Below are positions 34,649 to 43,196 of a stretch of DNA of 64,000 bases, piece by piece. This stretch comes from Methylorubrum rhodesianum. Its GTDB lineage: Bacteria > Pseudomonadota > Alphaproteobacteria > Rhizobiales > Beijerinckiaceae. Both the position numbers and the translations under genes were made by a program. Position 1 is the first letter of the stretch. Each line of letters starts with the position of its first letter. The stretch is from contig NZ_JACHOS010000010.1 of assembly GCF_014199985.1 (NCBI RefSeq), positions 124,001-188,000 of the forward strand, given 5' to 3'. The notes under the pieces are model-generated. The model did not search any database and had not been told where the DNA came from. It worked only from the letters and a program-made list of their open reading frames with translations.

Positions 34649-34957
34649 ATGCGTCCGGACTTCTCACGATTTGGCAGGCCGGTGCGCGGCGTGTCCGCGG
34701 CTCTGAGACTGGCTCCCCTCGCGCTGCTGGCGCTGGTCGCCGCGAGCCCGGCTCAGGCTCAGCGCGAGGACCAGGGACTTCAGCTCGGCTGCGCCAATGA
34801 TTATTTCCGGCTCTGCGCGGGCGTCGATCCGAACAGCTCCGATGCCGATGCCTGCATGACCCGCAACCGCCCTCGCCTCTCGCCCGAATGCAAGGCCGCG
34901 ATCAGCGACTACGACCGCCGGACCGGGGGAGCCTCGCAGCCCCGCGGCCAGCGCTGA
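34649..34957 (+). CDS. Small exported cysteine-rich protein
   Basis: A 102-residue protein with a Sec signal peptide (ending SPAQAQ). The mature part has four cysteines in the pattern GCANDYFRLCAG, DACMTRNRP and LSPECKAA. It resembles the cysteine-rich repeat (Golgi-apparatus-protein-like) found in small periplasmic proteins of Rhizobiales. Function unknown. ATG 34649 is favoured over an upstream in-frame start because the signal peptide begins here. The divergent small-protein run starts 225 bp away. Confidence 0.72.
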   Translation: MRPDFSRFGRPVRGVSAALRLAPLALLALVAASPAQAQREDQGLQLGCANDYFRLCAGVDPNSSDADACMTRNRPRLSPECKAAISDYDRRTGGASQPRGQR

Positions 34958-35044
34958 GGCAGAGGACACTCAGCGATCCGGGATCGGAGCGAAGCGGGCT
35001 CTCCGCGAGCCCGCCGTTTCGGCGGAACGCGCAGCAATCCGGGG

Positions 35045-36007
35045 ATGAGCATGGCGTTGACCGTCGCGGTCCAGATGGACCCGATCCAGTCGATCCGAAT
35101 CGCGGGCGACACGACCTTCGCCCTCATGCTGGAGGCGCAGGCCCGGGGCCACGCCCTGTACACCTACACGCCGGACCGTCTCTCGATGCAGGGCCGTCTG
35201 GTGACGGCCTACGCTCAGCCGGTGACGGTCCAGGATGTCGAGGGCGCGCATGCGAGCCTCGGAAGCCCGGAGCGCATCGACCTCGCGCAGGTCGACGTGG
35301 TGCTGATGCGCCAGGATCCGCCATTCGACATGGCCTACGTCACGGCCACCCACATGCTGGAGAAGGTCGCCGCGCGCACCCTGGTGGTCAACGATCCGGC
35401 CGAGGTCCGGAATGCGCCGGAAAAGCTGTTCGTCCTCGATTTCCCGGAATTGATGCCGCCGACCCTGATCTCCCGCGACCGCGCCGAGATCGAGGCGTTC
35501 CGCAGGGAGCACGGCACCGTCGCGATGAAGCCGCTGCATGGGCATGGCGGCGCAGCGGTTTTCCGGGTCTCGGAGGAGGATCCGAACTTCGGGTCGATGT
35601 TCGACCTGTTCTCCGCCACCTTCCGCGAACAATGGGTGGTGCAGCGCTTCCTGGAAAAGATCACGGAGGGTGACAAGCGCATCATCCTCGTCGACGGCGA
35701 GCCGATGGGAGCGATCAACCGCGTGCCGGCCAAGGGCGACATCCGCTCCAACATGGTCCGCGGCGGTGCGGCCGGCGCCTCCGAGCTGACCGAGCGCGAG
35801 CGCGAGATCTGTGCGACCATCGGCCCGGAACTGCGACGCCGCGGCCTGATCCTCGTCGGCATCGACGTGATCGACGGGCACCTCACCGAGATCAACGTGA
35901 CCTCGCCCACCGGCATCCGCACCATCAAGCGGCTCGGCGGCCCCGATCTCGCGGTTTCGGTGTGGGATGCGATCGAAGCGCGGCTCGCTGCCCGTGGCGG
36001 CCGGTGA
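35045..36007 (+). CDS. gshB: Glutathione synthetase
   Basis: GshB joins gamma-glutamylcysteine and glycine using ATP, the second step of glutathione synthesis. The 320-residue protein has the usual bacterial length. Family features: MDPIQSIRIAGDTTFALMLEAQARGH at the N-terminus, LMRQDPPFDMAYVTATHMLE, the ATP-grasp region AMKPLHGHGGAAVF, the RFLEKITEGDKRIILVDG strand, and the C-terminal IDVIDGHLTEINVTSPTGI with the metal-binding Glu and Asn. It stands alone. Glutathione is needed in methylotrophs for formaldehyde handling and peroxide defence, but no link to neighbours is visible. Confidence 0.96.
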   Translation: MSMALTVAVQMDPIQSIRIAGDTTFALMLEAQARGHALYTYTPDRLSMQGRLVTAYAQPVTVQDVEGAHASLGSPERIDLAQVDVVLMRQDPPFDMAYVTATHMLEKVAARTLVVNDPAEVRNAPEKLFVLDFPELMPPTLISRDRAEIEAFRREHGTVAMKPLHGHGGAAVFRVSEEDPNFGSMFDLFSATFREQWVVQRFLEKITEGDKRIILVDGEPMGAINRVPAKGDIRSNMVRGGAAGASELTEREREICATIGPELRRRGLILVGIDVIDGHLTEINVTSPTGIRTIKRLGGPDLAVSVWDAIEARLAARGGR

Positions 36008-36175
36008 CGCTGACTCGATATGGTCGCTGTCCGATCGCAGCCGACCCCAAATCCGCAACCCTGCACTGGGCTGAGCGAGGCTCGGTTCCACCGATCCGAA
36101 GGGATCGCCCGGACCGGGCATGACGGGCGTCATGAAGACGGCGCCTCGGGCAGACCTATTCTCCACGACGAGCCG

Positions 36176-36331
36176 TCATCGAAACACCGGCAATCCGAAG
36201 CCGATCATGGCGAGGCCGAGGATCAAGAGGACACCGGCCAGGGATTCCGCGTGCGTCGAGCGCGCGCCGAAGCGGTGCGCCTGGGCGGCCAGCCCGACAC
36301 CGGTGACAAGGCAGACTGCGCTCGCGACCAT
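36176..36331 (-). CDS. Possible small two-helix membrane protein
   Basis: A 51-residue frame starting ATG 36331 with two hydrophobic stretches (MVASAVCLVTGVGLAA and SLAGVLLILGLAMIGFGLPV) separated by a polar, His/Arg-containing loop. The hairpin shape is reasonable for a small inner-membrane protein. No clear ribosome-binding site, so the start could be a GTG four codons earlier. Unrecognised. Confidence 0.35.
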   Translation of the reverse strand: MVASAVCLVTGVGLAAQAHRFGARSTHAESLAGVLLILGLAMIGFGLPVFR

Positions 36332-36931
36332 CAGCACGACCGATCCCGGAAGGGGCAACCGGCCGCTCGGGCAACGCCCGCATCGGATCGCTCCAGCAGT
36401 TGCGGACACGGGGCTGACGGCTCGAACATGGCTTTCAACATCGGACCTGACCACGGCCTGTCCGCCTAAGCGGGCAGCGGGACGACATGAAGGATCGCGA
36501 ATAGGCCGCTGGACAGGGGCCATGGCATGATGCGCGAGGGGCTGGCTGTCCCGGCCCGTTCCCGACAGCGGTTCTCTGTCATCGCCGTTCCGAGTTCGCG
36601 ACCTTTAACGCGTCTTCAGAAACTTTGTCCAGAATTCACGACTGGATCGACCGATCATACACAGTTCTTTGGAGACATTCACTCAGTGCGGCCGGAGAAC
36701 GCCATCGGAATTCAGTCTCATGAACCGCCCTATCAATATGAACTTGCCGACAAGATTGCAATCACGGGCGGCAGCAGACTACTCACGGGAGAAATTGCGC
36801 AATTTGAGATTGATAACGCTCCAATGGATTTCATACCGCAGTTCGAGCACTGCTGCATTGCGCGAAATCATCGGATTTTGCCGTTCTGTGAACGTCAGTA
36901 ACGCATATCTCCACCGGCCGCAGCGTACCGG
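36332..36931. other. 600-bp gene-poor region with low-GC patch
   Basis: The part from about 36600 to 36890 is close to 48% GC, while the genome is near 70%. A 124-codon open frame (36527-36901, plus strand) crosses it; its C-terminal half (YELADKIAITGGSRLLTGEI and on) has plausible composition but resembles nothing I know. It may be the remnant of a transferred gene. Confidence 0.4.
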
Positions 36932-38509
36932 TCAGGCCTCGCCTCGTGGCGTCGCATTGAGCTCCGCCCAGTCGAGCTCCTCCTCCAGCACGAAATAGGC
37001 ATCGTCGCCGATCCGGCTGCTCCGGCGCAGTGTGAGGAGGCGGTCGCGGGCGGCACGGATCGCGCGGCGGCGCGGCGCGTCGGTCGGCAATCCCTCTGGG
37101 GCGAGACCTTCCTCATGCGCCTCCGCTTTGGCCAGGGCGGCGTGGAACTCCCGGCGCAGGGCGTCTGCCGCCTCCGTGCGGTCGTCGCTCAAAGCCTCGA
37201 CCGCCGCCCCGTAGGCCTCGGCCCGAGCCCGGCCCACCTCGCGGCCGACGGGATCGGAATCCTCCAGGCCGAGCCGCGCGAGGATCGGGCGCAGGGTCAG
37301 GCCCTGGACCACGAGCGTTCCGATCACGACGCAGAAGGCGGTGAGCACGATCAGGTCGCGGTAGGGAAACCCGCCCCCGCCGGGGCCGCCCTCGGGAAGG
37401 GCCAGGGCGGTGGCGATGGTGACGAGGCCGCGCATCCCCGACCACGAGACGGCAAAGCCCGCGCCGAGACCGAGATCGCGGTCCTGGCGCAGGTCATCCG
37501 GATGAGGGGAACCGGTGCCGAAGCCGACGCGGCGGATGGCACTTGCCGGCAGCACCCAGGCGATGCGAACGAGGATCACGGTCACGACCACGGCCCCCGC
37601 GACCGAGGCGTAGGCGAATTCCTGCTCGGGCGTCATCCGCGCGAGGATCGGCCCGATCTGCTCGCCGATCAGCACGAAGGCGAGAACGTTGAGCACGAAG
37701 ATCGCCGTGTCCCAGACCGCGTTCGAAATCACCCGCAGGCGCGGCGATGTCTGGCCGGGCGCGCGGCGGGCCACGGTGATCGCGAAGGTCACCACGGTCA
37801 GCACGCCGGACAGTTCCAGCGCCTCGGCGGCCATCCAGAGGCCGAAGGCGGCCGAGAACTGCAGCACGATCACGCTCATCGGCTCTTCGACGTGGCGCAG
37901 GATCCGCAAGTAGACGAGCGCCGCGAGCGGTCCCGCCAAGAGGCTGCCGAGGACGCCGATCGCGAAGGCCGGCGCCACCTCGGAGACGGAAAAGGAGCCG
38001 GTCACCGCGGCGGCCACGCCGAGCCGGTAGATCATCAGCGAGGCGGCGTCGTTGAGCAGGCTTTCGCCCCGCAGGATCGTGGCGAGGCGGTGCGGCAGCG
38101 AGACGTGACCGAGCACCGAGAGAGCGGCCACCGCGTCGGGCGGAGCCACGACCGCGCCGAGGACGATGGCGGCCGCGAGCGGCATGTCCGGGACGAGCCA
38201 GAGCGCAACCGCCGCGACCGCCGCGGTCGTGGCCGCCACTGCCCCGACGGCGAGTCCGGCGATGGGGCGGGCGTTGCGCACGAGGTCGCGCAGCGAGGTG
38301 CTGTAGCCCGCATCCATCAGCACGGGCGCGAGGAACAGGGCGAGCGCCAGTTCGGGATCGAGACTGAGGCTCGGCACGCCGGGGATGAAGGCGAGAGCGA
38401 CCCCACCCAGCGCCAGGAAGGCGGGGTACGGCGCGCGCAGGCGCCGCGCCAGGCCGGCAAGCAGAACTGCGCCGACCAGGACACCGACGATCCAGTGGAA
38501 TACGAACAT
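36932..38509 (-). CDS. Na+/H+ antiporter, CPA1 (NhaP) family
   Basis: A 525-residue transporter with about 12 hydrophobic segments (residues 1-405) and a cytoplasmic tail of ~120 residues rich in charged residues. CPA1 signatures: LFLAPVLMDAGYSTSLRDL near segment 3, the ion-binding pair in VVAPPDAVAALSVLG, and GESLLNDAASLMIYRLG (the segment with conserved Glu/Asn-Asp). WSGMRGLVTIATALALP is the typical later segment. It should exchange Na+ (or K+) for protons in the inner membrane, for pH and salt balance. It stands alone on the minus strand. Confidence 0.92.
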   Translation of the reverse strand: MFVFHWIVGVLVGAVLLAGLARRLRAPYPAFLALGGVALAFIPGVPSLSLDPELALALFLAPVLMDAGYSTSLRDLVRNARPIAGLAVGAVAATTAAVAAVALWLVPDMPLAAAIVLGAVVAPPDAVAALSVLGHVSLPHRLATILRGESLLNDAASLMIYRLGVAAAVTGSFSVSEVAPAFAIGVLGSLLAGPLAALVYLRILRHVEEPMSVIVLQFSAAFGLWMAAEALELSGVLTVVTFAITVARRAPGQTSPRLRVISNAVWDTAIFVLNVLAFVLIGEQIGPILARMTPEQEFAYASVAGAVVVTVILVRIAWVLPASAIRRVGFGTGSPHPDDLRQDRDLGLGAGFAVSWSGMRGLVTIATALALPEGGPGGGGFPYRDLIVLTAFCVVIGTLVVQGLTLRPILARLGLEDSDPVGREVGRARAEAYGAAVEALSDDRTEAADALRREFHAALAKAEAHEEGLAPEGLPTDAPRRRAIRAARDRLLTLRRSSRIGDDAYFVLEEELDWAELNATPRGEA

Positions 38510-38618
38510 TGAAGACGAGCGGGATCCGACGCGCGGCCGTGCGAAGACGGTGGCGACGAAACGCCGGGAGGCCGATAATCTTTCCGAAATTTCCCGGCGA
38601 GCCGCGGTCGGTCCGAGC

Positions 38619-39371
38619 TCAGGCAGGCCGCGCGGCGATCAGGTCGCGCAGGGTCGTGATGGTGGAGGCGTCCGCCACGCCATCGATGCGGGCCGGCCGG
38701 AAGTGGCGCTGAAAAGCGGTGACCACCGCGCGCATCGTCTCGTCGAAGTGTCCGGTGACCGGCTGGTCATAGCCGTAGAGGGCGAGCATCGCCTGCAGGG
38801 CCTCGACGGGCTGGCCGGTATCACCCATGGCGAGGAAGCGCCCGTCGCGCATGGCCGCCGGCGCGACCCAGTGCCCGACGCCGTCGCGCGCCAACCGTTC
38901 CCAGGGGAAGTTCTCGCCCGGATCCTCCTTGCGGGCGGGTGCCACGTCGGAATGGGCGAGGACGCGGTGCGCCGGGATCGCGCGCCGGACCACGATGTCG
39001 CCCGCGAGCCGGGCCAGAGCCTCGATCTGCGCCTCCGGATAGGGTGGGAGGCCGCCGGCATGGCCGGGATGGGCGATCTCGATGCCGATGGAGCGCGAGT
39101 TGATGTCGCGCGCCCCCGCCCAGGCCCCGGCCCCCGCATGCCAAGCCCGGTCGGCCTCGGCCACCATCTGCACGATGCGCCCGTCCTCGAACACGAAGTA
39201 ATGGGCCGAGACCTCGGCGGCAGGATCGCGCAGGCGCTCCAGCGCCCCCTGCGCGGTCGGCATGCCGGTATAGTGAAGGATCAGCATGTCGAGGGCGTCG
39301 CCGACCCGCGCGCCGCGATTGGGCGAGGCGAGCACGGCCTGCACGAGCGCGCTGTCGGCGGTGAAGCTCAC
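38619..39371 (-). CDS. N-acetylmuramoyl-L-alanine amidase (AmpD/AmiD family) with peptidoglycan-binding domain
   Basis: A 250-residue amidase_2 protein that cuts the amide between muramic acid and the stem peptide. Zinc-site and fold signatures: LILHYTGM (first His), SAHYFVFEDGRIVQMV, SIGIEIAHPGHAGG (catalytic Glu), and RVLAHSDVAPARKEDPG (second His and Asp). The C-terminal ~70 residues (TGQPVEALQAMLALYGYD... FQRHFRPARIDG) form a PG_binding_1 domain. It has no signal peptide visible, so it may act on recycled muropeptides in the cytoplasm like AmpD. GTG 39371 overlaps the stop of the TerB-DnaJ gene (GTGA). Confidence 0.92.
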   Translation of the reverse strand: MSFTADSALVQAVLASPNRGARVGDALDMLILHYTGMPTAQGALERLRDPAAEVSAHYFVFEDGRIVQMVAEADRAWHAGAGAWAGARDINSRSIGIEIAHPGHAGGLPPYPEAQIEALARLAGDIVVRRAIPAHRVLAHSDVAPARKEDPGENFPWERLARDGVGHWVAPAAMRDGRFLAMGDTGQPVEALQAMLALYGYDQPVTGHFDETMRAVVTAFQRHFRPARIDGVADASTITTLRDLIAARPA

Positions 39372-40093
39372 GTCAATCCCCGCTCGGCCGCGATCCGGTC
39401 CCACGCGGCGTTGATGGCGGCGAGCCGGTGCGTGGCGATCGCCACCGCCTCCGGCGGCAGGCCGCGGGCGAGCGCGCGGTCGGGGTGGTTCTCGGCCACC
39501 AGCCGCCGATACTGCGCCTTGAGGGCTGCCGGGTCGGCAGAGCGTTCGAGCCCGAGCACGAGGTAAGGGTCGTCGGCGAGCCGCACATGCCGCGCGGCGA
39601 TCCGGCGGAAGGCGGCCTCGTCGAAGCCGAAGATGTCGGCGACGGAGCGCAGGTAGCGCGCCTCGCCCTCGTGGATCGCCCCATCGGCGGTGGCGATGTG
39701 GAACAAGCCGTCCAGCACGTCCTCGAGCAGGGCGGGCTCCTCGCCGAAGGCCGAGGCGAGCTGCCCGGCATAAGCCTCGAAGCCGTCGGTCGTCGCCTTG
39801 GCGAGATCGAACAGGCGCTGCACGCCCGCGCGCGCCTCGGGCTCGACCTGCACCACGCGCCCGAACGCCTGGATCTCGGAATCGGTCACCACGCCGTCGG
39901 ATTTCGCCATCTTGGCCGCGAGTGCCACGAGCCCGGTCGTGAACACCACGTCCCGCGGCGTCGGCCCGAAGGGCGCGCCCTCGCGATCGATGAGGAAATG
40001 GCCGGCGACGCTGCCCACCAGCGCCCCGATCGGCCCACCGACCAGCACGCCGATTCCGGCCCCGCCGATCTTGCCCCACAGCCCGGTGCTCAT
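39368..40093 (-). CDS. TerB-DnaJ domain protein (DjlA-like)
   Basis: A 241-residue protein. Residues ~8-33 form a glycine-rich hydrophobic segment (GGAGIGVLVGGPIGALVGSVAG), like the membrane-inserting N-terminus of DjlA. Residues ~50-165 match the TerB-like helical domain, and the last ~65 residues are a J domain (PYLVLGLERSADPAALKAQYRRLVAENHPDR); the HPD motif that activates DnaK is intact. It is translationally coupled to the cell-wall amidase downstream, so envelope stress is a plausible context; that link is inferred. Confidence 0.9.
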   Translation of the reverse strand: MSTGLWGKIGGAGIGVLVGGPIGALVGSVAGHFLIDREGAPFGPTPRDVVFTTGLVALAAKMAKSDGVVTDSEIQAFGRVVQVEPEARAGVQRLFDLAKATTDGFEAYAGQLASAFGEEPALLEDVLDGLFHIATADGAIHEGEARYLRSVADIFGFDEAAFRRIAARHVRLADDPYLVLGLERSADPAALKAQYRRLVAENHPDRALARGLPPEAVAIATHRLAAINAAWDRIAAERGLT

Positions 40094-40238
40094 CGGGCGC
40101 CGCCGGCAGGAGTAAGACGGGAACGCGAGGGATCCGGGACGGGCAAGGAGGCTTCCGAGGTCATGCGGCGAGGGCGTTGGTGACGGCTTAACGCCGCAAA
40201 CCGTACCGCAGCGCAAGCCCCGTGCTTTAACCGACCGC

Positions 40239-40277
40239 AAAAGGAAAGGGCCGGGGCAGCAAGCCCCGGCCCTTTCC
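40239..40277 (-). terminator. Rho-independent terminator of the small lipoprotein gene
   Basis: A 15-bp perfect stem, GGAAAGGGCCGGGGC with its complement, and a five-base loop. The minus-strand read ends in TTTTGCGG. It lies 19 bp after the minus-strand gene's stop. Confidence 0.9.
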
Positions 40278-40295
40278 GTAAGGAGCGCGTCGCGA

Positions 40296-40565
40296 TCAGC
40301 GGCAGTAGACGTTGCCGTACTCGTCGCGGAAGGTGCCGTAGGGGCAGCGCGGCGCCGTGGCGGCCCCGGCGATCGCCCCGCCCGCGCCGCCGATCGCCGC
40401 ACCGGCGAGCGCGCCGCCGGCACGTCCCGTGGCGAGGCCACCGACCGCGGCGCCGAGGCCCGCGCCGAGAGCAGCACCGCCCAGCGCCCGATCCTGAGGC
40501 GTGTTGCAGGCACCGAGCGAGAGCGCGAGGCTGCCCGCGAGGGCGGCGGCAATGAGTCTCTTCAT
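40296..40565 (-). CDS. Small glycine-zipper lipoprotein
   Basis: An 89-residue protein. Signal and lipobox: SLALSLGAC. The mature part is a glycine-zipper run (GGAALGAGLGAAVGGLATG ... AGGALAGAAIGGAGGAIAG) and a short C-terminus with two cysteines and FRDEYGNVYCR. Glycine-zipper lipoproteins of this type (17-kDa antigen-like/OsmB-like) sit in the outer membrane and often have stress roles. Strong terminator follows, GGGAG lies upstream of ATG 40565. Confidence 0.82.
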   Translation of the reverse strand: MKRLIAAALAGSLALSLGACNTPQDRALGGAALGAGLGAAVGGLATGRAGGALAGAAIGGAGGAIAGAATAPRCPYGTFRDEYGNVYCR

Positions 40566-40796
40566 GGTGGTCCGAACTCCCTTGTGCATCGGCGATCGGG
40601 CCTGTTGCCGGCGCGGGGCACCGTTTTGGCCTTGATTTGTCACCGGCTGCCACCGACGGCACATGAAACGGCCAAGATTGGGGCGGGTTGCATCGGCGCA
40701 TGACTTTTCGCCCTGCGCCTGCCATCTGAGACCGCGCCTGTTGCAAAATCGCCCGGATCCGGCCTGCTGCCGACGGGCTCATGACCGAGGATCACC

Positions 40797-41450
40797 ATGC
40801 CCAAAGCCAGCCTGATCGTCCGCAAGGCCGCCGTCCGGACCGATCTCGTCGTCGATACGGTGACCCTCGACCACGCCGCACGGGGTCTGGCGCGGGCGCA
40901 TCTGACCACGGCGGGCGGGCTCTCGATCGATCTTGCCCTGGACCGCGCCGCGGGCCTGGAGGACGGCGATGCGTTGAAGCTCGAGGATGGACGCCTCGTC
41001 GGCGTGCGCGCCGCCGAGGAAGCGCTGCTGGAAGTCCGCGCCGGCAATCCGGCCCGTCTGCTGCGCCTCGCCTGGCAGCTTGGCGGCGAGCACGTTCCCG
41101 CGGAAGTCGGCGCGGACGTTCTCTACGTTCCGGCCCGCGCCGCCGAACTGGTCCGCGGCGCCGGCTGCGCGGCGAATCCGGTCAACCGTGCGTTCAAGCC
41201 GGAGAAGGCGGCCCACGATCATAGCCAGTGCGGCCATGACCATCATCACCATGGCCACGGTCACGAAGCCCACGCGCATCACGACCACGGTCATGATCAT
41301 GCGCATGATCACGACCACGCTCACGGAAGCTGCGGCCACGATCATAGCCACGCGCATGATCACGGGCACGATCACGGGCATGGCCACAAGCACGCCCATG
41401 GGCACGATCATGGGCACAACCACGAGCATGGCCACGGCCACAAGCACTGA
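40797..41450 (+). CDS. ureE: Urease accessory protein UreE with long His-rich tail
   Basis: UreE delivers nickel to the urease active site. Residues 1-75 are the peptide-binding domain; ~76-135 is the metal-binding domain including LLRLAWQLGGEHVPAEV and VLYVPARAAELVRGAGCAANPVNRAF, both close to family sequences. Residues ~139-217 carry about 38 histidines in 80 positions, with Asp and Gly between, plus two CGHDH units. That is a very large metal-storage tail, compared with about 10-15 His in the classical K. aerogenes protein. No ureABCDFG genes are in the window, so it is an orphan copy. ATG 40797; the upstream gene is divergent. Confidence 0.9.
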   Translation: MPKASLIVRKAAVRTDLVVDTVTLDHAARGLARAHLTTAGGLSIDLALDRAAGLEDGDALKLEDGRLVGVRAAEEALLEVRAGNPARLLRLAWQLGGEHVPAEVGADVLYVPARAAELVRGAGCAANPVNRAFKPEKAAHDHSQCGHDHHHHGHGHEAHAHHDHGHDHAHDHDHAHGSCGHDHSHAHDHGHDHGHGHKHAHGHDHGHNHEHGHGHKH

Positions 41451-41590
41451 GCCTTCCGGGCACCGCCGAGGGCCGACGAAGTTCGAGGCTCGGCTCGCGG
41501 GTCGATGAGGGCCGCTGCGCGGCGCACCGAAGTGGAACACGCCGCGCAGCGGGATCGTTGACCGGGCGAGCCCATTCGGGGGGACCGGCC

Positions 41591-41743
41591 GTGACGGCGA
41601 TCAGCGTCTTCCAGAACGAAGACGGCCTCTGGGCCGTCACCGCGCAAGGTCTCGTCGTCACCGACCTGACCAAGGAGACCGCCGAGGCTTTCGCGGCGGC
41701 CTTCCTTCGGCTTCACGAAATGCCGCCCCCGGCCGCGTCGTAG
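41591..41743 (+). CDS. Possible small protein of unknown function
   Basis: A 50-residue frame starting GTG 41591 (TAISVFQNEDGLWAVTAQGLVV) with strand-like and helical halves. The longer version starts TTG 41558. Composition is protein-like, and codon use fits, but I do not recognise it and no clear ribosome-binding site is present. Confidence 0.4.
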   Translation: MTAISVFQNEDGLWAVTAQGLVVTDLTKETAEAFAAAFLRLHEMPPPAAS

Positions 41744-42133
41744 CCGTTCCCCCTGTGCGCCCGGCGTCGAAGCGCGACGGGCCGGATCGCTCTCCTACTC
41801 AATCGGGCCGATCCCCGCGGGGGGCCGGATCTTGCGGTGTCCGGGGATCGGGTTGGCAGCAACCGAGCGCGCCTCCCGAAGCCGTCACGACGCCTTGCCT
41901 CACGCCGCCTCCTCTTCCGGGCCCCGGCGAGGCGTGATATCGGGACGCTCATCGCGCACAATGTCCCGACAGACGGCTTCCGGCTCACGGCGCGTCGGAA
42001 CCCCGCTGCGTCGGCGTTCGGGAACCCGGCCGCCGGCGTCTCGGGTCGGATTGTGCGCCCGATCAATCCGTCCCGTGCATCGGTCCTGCTGGACGGTCCG
42101 GGGCGAACCCGTATCGCAACGAACAGGGCGCAC
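41744..42133. other. Intergenic region upstream of dusA
   Basis: These 390 bases contain no supported gene. The dusA frame stays open through part of it (to 41837), but the extra N-terminus is Arg/Pro-rich and unlike DusA proteins. The dusA promoter should lie here; I could not place it. Confidence 0.5.
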
Positions 42134-43156
42134 GTGTCGACGCCGGCCGAAAAACTGGACGCTCTCAGCGGGTGGCGCCTCAGCGTGGCCCCGATGATGG
42201 ATTGGACCGACCGGCAGTGCCGGGCGTTCCACCGAACCCTTTCGCGCCGGACCCGCCTCTATACCGAGATGGTGACGACCGGCGCCGTCCTGCACGGCGA
42301 CCGCGACCGGCTGCTCGGCTTCGATGCCGGCGAGCACCCGGTCGCGGTTCAGCTCGGCGGCTCCGATCCGAACGACCTCGCGGCCGCGGCACGGATCGCG
42401 GCCGATTTCGGCTACGCCGAGATCAACCTCAATGTCGGCTGCCCCTCCGACCGGGTGCAGGAGGGGCGCTTCGGCGCCTGCCTGATGCGCGAGCCGGATC
42501 TGGTGGGTGCGTGCGTGGCGGCCATGAAGGCGGCGGTGTCCGTGCCCGTCACCGTCAAGTGCCGCCTGGGCGTCGATGATCAGGACACCGAGGAAGCCCT
42601 CGACGCTTTGGCCGCGGCCGTCGTCGCGGCGGGGGTCGACGGGCTCATCGTGCATGCCCGCAAGGCGTGGCTGAAGGGTCTCTCGCCGCGTGAGAACCGG
42701 GACGTGCCGCCCCTCGATTACGGCCGCGTCGCCCGCTTGAAACGGGCCCATCCCGATCTGCCGGTCGCGATCAACGGCGGGATCGCCGACATCGCCGCCG
42801 CCAAGGCCAGGCTCGCCGAGGTCGACGGAGCGATGATCGGTCGGGCCGCCTATACCGAGCCGGCGCTGCTGCTCGACGTCGATCCCGACCTGTTCGGCGA
42901 GCCGGCGCCCGTGGCCGATGCCTTCGCCGCGGTCGAGGCGTTCGAACCGGTCATCGCGGCGGGGCTCGAGCGGGGCCTCAGGCTCCACGCCTATACCCGG
43001 CACATGCTGGGCCTGTTCAACGGACGGCCCGGAGCGCGGGCCTACCGCCGGCACCTGGCCACCGCCGGCATGGCCGCGGAGGCGGGTCTCGGCACGTTGC
43101 GCGAGGCGGCGGCGAAGGTGTCGCGTGAGCGGCCGCCGGCCTCCGCGGCGGCCTGA
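42134..43156 (+). CDS. dusA: tRNA-dihydrouridine(20/20a) synthase
   Basis: DusA reduces uridine 20/20a of tRNA D-loops using FMN. The protein is 340 residues from GTG 42134 (MSTPAEKLDALSGW). Diagnostic parts: LSVAPMMDWTDRQCRAFHR, TEMVTTGAV, HPVAVQLGGSDP, EINLNVGCPSDRVQ (with the conserved catalytic Cys further on at GACLM), VKCRLGVDD, VHARKAWLKGLSP and INGGI. The GTG start fits the length of family members (330-345), whereas upstream extension to 41837 would add a 99-residue Arg-rich region. It is convergent with the GGDEF-EAL gene. Confidence 0.94.
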   Translation: MSTPAEKLDALSGWRLSVAPMMDWTDRQCRAFHRTLSRRTRLYTEMVTTGAVLHGDRDRLLGFDAGEHPVAVQLGGSDPNDLAAAARIAADFGYAEINLNVGCPSDRVQEGRFGACLMREPDLVGACVAAMKAAVSVPVTVKCRLGVDDQDTEEALDALAAAVVAAGVDGLIVHARKAWLKGLSPRENRDVPPLDYGRVARLKRAHPDLPVAINGGIADIAAAKARLAEVDGAMIGRAAYTEPALLLDVDPDLFGEPAPVADAFAAVEAFEPVIAAGLERGLRLHAYTRHMLGLFNGRPGARAYRRHLATAGMAAEAGLGTLREAAAKVSRERPPASAAA

Positions 43157-43196
43157 AGCGCCGCCGGACGGAGCCGGACGGCCCTGCGGTCGCGCC

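Noticed and set aside
40797-41450. CRISPR-like or satellite repeat in the ureE tail
   Set aside because: The repeats are codons of a His-rich protein in frame, with irregular spacing and no spacers.
41837-42133. N-terminal extension of DusA
   Set aside because: The added 99 residues are Arg/Pro-rich and unlike any DusA; the length is already normal from GTG 42134.
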